DNA of 64,000 nucleotides, taken from contig NZ_BPLU01000038.1 of the NCBI RefSeq assembly GCF_019656315.1, positions 310,001-374,000 of the forward strand. The letters run 5' to 3'. Positions within the stretch are counted from its first letter, which is position 1. Every line of letters starts with the position of its first letter. This stretch comes from Flavobacterium sp. UMI-01. GTDB taxonomy: Bacteria; Bacteroidota; Bacteroidia; Flavobacteriales; Flavobacteriaceae. The notes beneath the pieces are model-generated. The model saw only the letters and a program-made list of their open reading frames with translations, did no database searches and was not told the DNA's origin. Shown in pieces: positions 62,101-64,000 of this stretch. The position numbers and the translations under genes were made by a program.

Positions 62101-62446
62101 TCAAATTAATTTATAGTTTTAAAATGAGTATTTAAGCACCTGAAAACTTTTTGAAACACGGGTTAATTTGCCTCAATAAAAGTCCTCTTTTAAATACTAT
62201 TTTTAAAAAATAGTAATAAGCAAATACTTTACACACAACAGACTTACTTAAAATCTAATACCATGTAAATTTCTTTGATTTTTTTTAAATCTATTAGTAG
62301 CTATGGTTAATAGAGTGCAAGATATGATTTTTTTAATTAGTTCTATATATGAAACAAGATTCATTATTGAATAAAAATATTTTTTTAACAAAATTCCAAA
62401 ATGAATTCAAAAAACGTTAAAACTTAAAAAAACAAACAATAAAAAA
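62101..62446. other. Gene-free AT-rich region between two sulfatase genes
   Basis: No credible gene. AACACGGGTTAA at 62156-62167 resembles the sequence upstream of the GH16 at 1290. No clear 21-bp repeat element or strong -7 box was found. The terminator of the last sulfatase adjoins the right side. Confidence 0.5.
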
Positions 62447-62475
62447 AACCATCATAAAATAACACTATGATGGTT
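62447..62475 (-). terminator. Terminator of the last sulfatase gene
   Basis: Perfect ten-base arms AACCATCATA (62447-62456) and complement (62466-62475) are followed on the minus strand by a run of eight Ts. Confidence 0.88.
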
Positions 62476-62499
62476 GATTGTGTTTAAAATAAATAGGTT

Positions 62500-64000
62500 T
62501 TATTTTTTTAGCTGTAATTTATAATCATGCGAGCCAGGAGCAAAATTACTGGTATAAATTGTAGTTCCATCGGCTTTATTTCCCCATCCTACTTCCACTC
62601 TATTATCGCCCAATACTATATTTATTAGCTTTTCTTTCATTTCATTAGCTATTTTTTGGTATTTTTTATCAAAAGCTAGATTATTCACCTCATGAGGATC
62701 CTTTTTCATATCATATAAGGCAGGATCCAACGCTTCATAACTGGCATTTAAAGCCCAGTTCATGTCTTTTCCTCGTTCTTTGGTTGGACGTGTTTGCATC
62801 GAAAACACATAGTCTTTTGTTCTAATAAAAGCTCTAGGCCCAGTCACAGCATGACTTTCACCTACCACATAATCTCTTTTAGGAGCCTTATTGGCCACAA
62901 CAGCAGCTAAATCCATACCGTCTAAATACTTATAAGGTTCTGATTTGATATCAGCACCAGCCGCTGCTAAAATAGTAGGCGCCACATCTACAAACTCAGC
63001 ATAATCCTTTACCACTTTTCCTGCTGGAAATTTAGTTTTATCAGAAGAAACGACAACTATAGGGTTATGAGCATCTATGTCCCAAGGTGTAAATTTAGCA
63101 ACCGCGCCATGGTCATTCAGTTTCCAACCGTGGTCACCGTTTATATAAACAATCAACCAAGGCTTTTTTTGTTGTTCATTATAGGCGATAAACGCATCAA
63201 CTGATTTTCCAATTAAATCGTCCCCATACGCACAGAAGGCAAAATAATCTTGGATCATTTTATGTTTATCGGCTTCAGAAAAATGATCACTGTATCCCGC
63301 TTCCACTTGCTTTTTCATTTGTTTCGCCATCGTTTTTAGTTCGCTTTCATCAAATTGAGGTACCTTATAGGTATGCTTTTGGAAACGCGCTCTATAATCT
63401 GCTGGAGGCAAGACAGGAGTATGCGGAAAATCAAATCCTATATAAAAAAACTGAGGTTTGGACGCATCAATTCCGTTAACCGTTTGAGAGCCCACAGTAA
63501 ATTTTGGCTTTTGATTTTTAAGATAATCTTGAAAAATTGAAGCATAATAACCATCCTTTGTTTCACCTGCTTTGCGTGGACTTACCCCTGCCAAAATCTC
63601 AGATGCAAATGGGTCGTTAGCGGTTTCTTTTTTGTTGTAATGTCTCAACAAATCATATTTTTTCATAGCCGCAGCAGCAGTTCCTTTATATTTTGGATCA
63701 TAATTTTCTAAGTTTTTAGAAGCATACTCAAACTTTCCCTCAGGGGTTACAAAAAACTGTACATCTTGTATAGGTTTATCTAGTTTTACCCCATCCATTT
63801 CATACATCCAATCTTTACCCCAATCAGTATAACCATCTTTGTGTAAGGGTTTAAAATCAAAGTTGTTTTGGTATATTTCATGAGGCACTGCTCTACCGTT
63901 TTTAAGTGTTTTGATACGCATACCCAATTTCCCAATACGAAACGTTTGATACCCTAAACTAGCTAATTGCTCTGGTAAGGTGGGTTTAAAATGTGCTGCT
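62500..64000 (-). CDS. S1 family sulfatase, 5' end beyond the window
   Basis: The reading frame runs open to the window edge. The in-frame codons beyond 63927 continue the protein (TLPEQLASLGYQTFRIGKLG), which matches the segment just after the sulfatase active site. About 500 residues are visible; the start, signal peptide and CxPSR site are missing. Visible features: FDFPHTPVLPPADYR, VYINGDHGWKLNDHG and MKKDPHEVNNLAFD, resembling iduronate-2-sulfatase-type S1 enzymes. The usual GKWH after the active site reads GKLG here. A TTG or internal ATG near 63920 should not be taken as the start. Confidence 0.88.
   Translation of the reverse strand, partial: AAHFKPTLPEQLASLGYQTFRIGKLGMRIKTLKNGRAVPHEIYQNNFDFKPLHKDGYTDWGKDWMYEMDGVKLDKPIQDVQFFVTPEGKFEYASKNLENYDPKYKGTAAAAMKKYDLLRHYNKKETANDPFASEILAGVSPRKAGETKDGYYASIFQDYLKNQKPKFTVGSQTVNGIDASKPQFFYIGFDFPHTPVLPPADYRARFQKHTYKVPQFDESELKTMAKQMKKQVEAGYSDHFSEADKHKMIQDYFAFCAYGDDLIGKSVDAFIAYNEQQKKPWLIVYINGDHGWKLNDHGAVAKFTPWDIDAHNPIVVVSSDKTKFPAGKVVKDYAEFVDVAPTILAAAGADIKSEPYKYLDGMDLAAVVANKAPKRDYVVGESHAVTGPRAFIRTKDYVFSMQTRPTKERGKDMNWALNASYEALDPALYDMKKDPHEVNNLAFDKKYQKIANEMKEKLINIVLGDNRVEVGWGNKADGTTIYTSNFAPGSHDYKLQLKK

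Overview
The window reads as a large polysaccharide utilization locus (PUL) from a member of the Flavobacteriaceae (Bacteroidota), probably Flavobacterium-like. The DNA is AT-rich. It carries two SusC/SusD pairs, type IX secretion sorting domains, a hybrid two-component system, TAnnTTTG-type promoters and intergenic repeats of a kind I associate with Flavobacterium. Nearly every gene is on the minus strand. The exceptions are a GH16 enzyme at the left edge and the two regulators in the middle. I see no tRNA, rRNA, CRISPR array, transposase or phage gene.

Layout. (1) 0.1-17.2 kb is a degradation block: two GH16 enzymes, a small secreted helical protein, three S1 or related enzymes (two sulfatases, one GH29 alpha-L-fucosidase/galactosidase-like protein), a BNR/sortilin-like propeller protein, a fibronectin-III lipoprotein, a secreted beta-helix protein, a DUF5060-type clan GH-A enzyme and a small T9SS-exported protein. 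(2) 17.4-30.9 kb holds two tandem SusC-SusD-surface glycan-binding protein triplets that look like an old duplication. (3) 31.3-39.1 kb is a seven-gene catabolic operon: aldose mutarotase, FucP-type symporter, aldo/keto reductase, lactonase, tagaturonate reductase, altronate dehydratase and zinc dehydrogenase. (4) 39.3-44.7 kb holds a LacI-family repressor with two palindromic operators and a hybrid two-component sensor-regulator (HTCS). (5) 44.8-64 kb is a second degradation block: a GH43-like enzyme, four S1 sulfatases (the last cut by the window end), two GH3, one GH16, one GH2 and a PhoD-like phosphatase.

How it fits together. The seven-gene operon spells out the oxidative L-galactose route: L-galactose, L-galactonolactone, L-galactonate, D-tagaturonate, D-altronate, then 2-keto-3-deoxy-D-gluconate. 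An L-fucose route would not need tagaturonate and altronate steps. L-galactose, usually as L-galactose-6-sulfate, is the hallmark sugar of porphyran. Together with porphyranase-like GH16 enzymes, a GH29, a GH2 and at least six sulfatases, this points to porphyran or a closely related red-algal sulfated galactan as the substrate. No GH117, GH50 or GH86 and no 3,6-anhydro-L-galactose pathway are in the window, so those steps would have to be encoded elsewhere.

The most notable unlisted signal is regulatory. Five or six promoters here (SusC1, SusC2, the beta-helix operon, the small T9SS protein, GH43 and GH29) share two ten-base half-sites, consensus near AACAWATGNT, exactly 21 bp apart. In each case the first half-site lies exactly 32 bp from a TAnnTTTG-like -7 element. 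This is a strong candidate for the HTCS binding site and defines a regulon separate from the LacI-controlled L-galactose operon.
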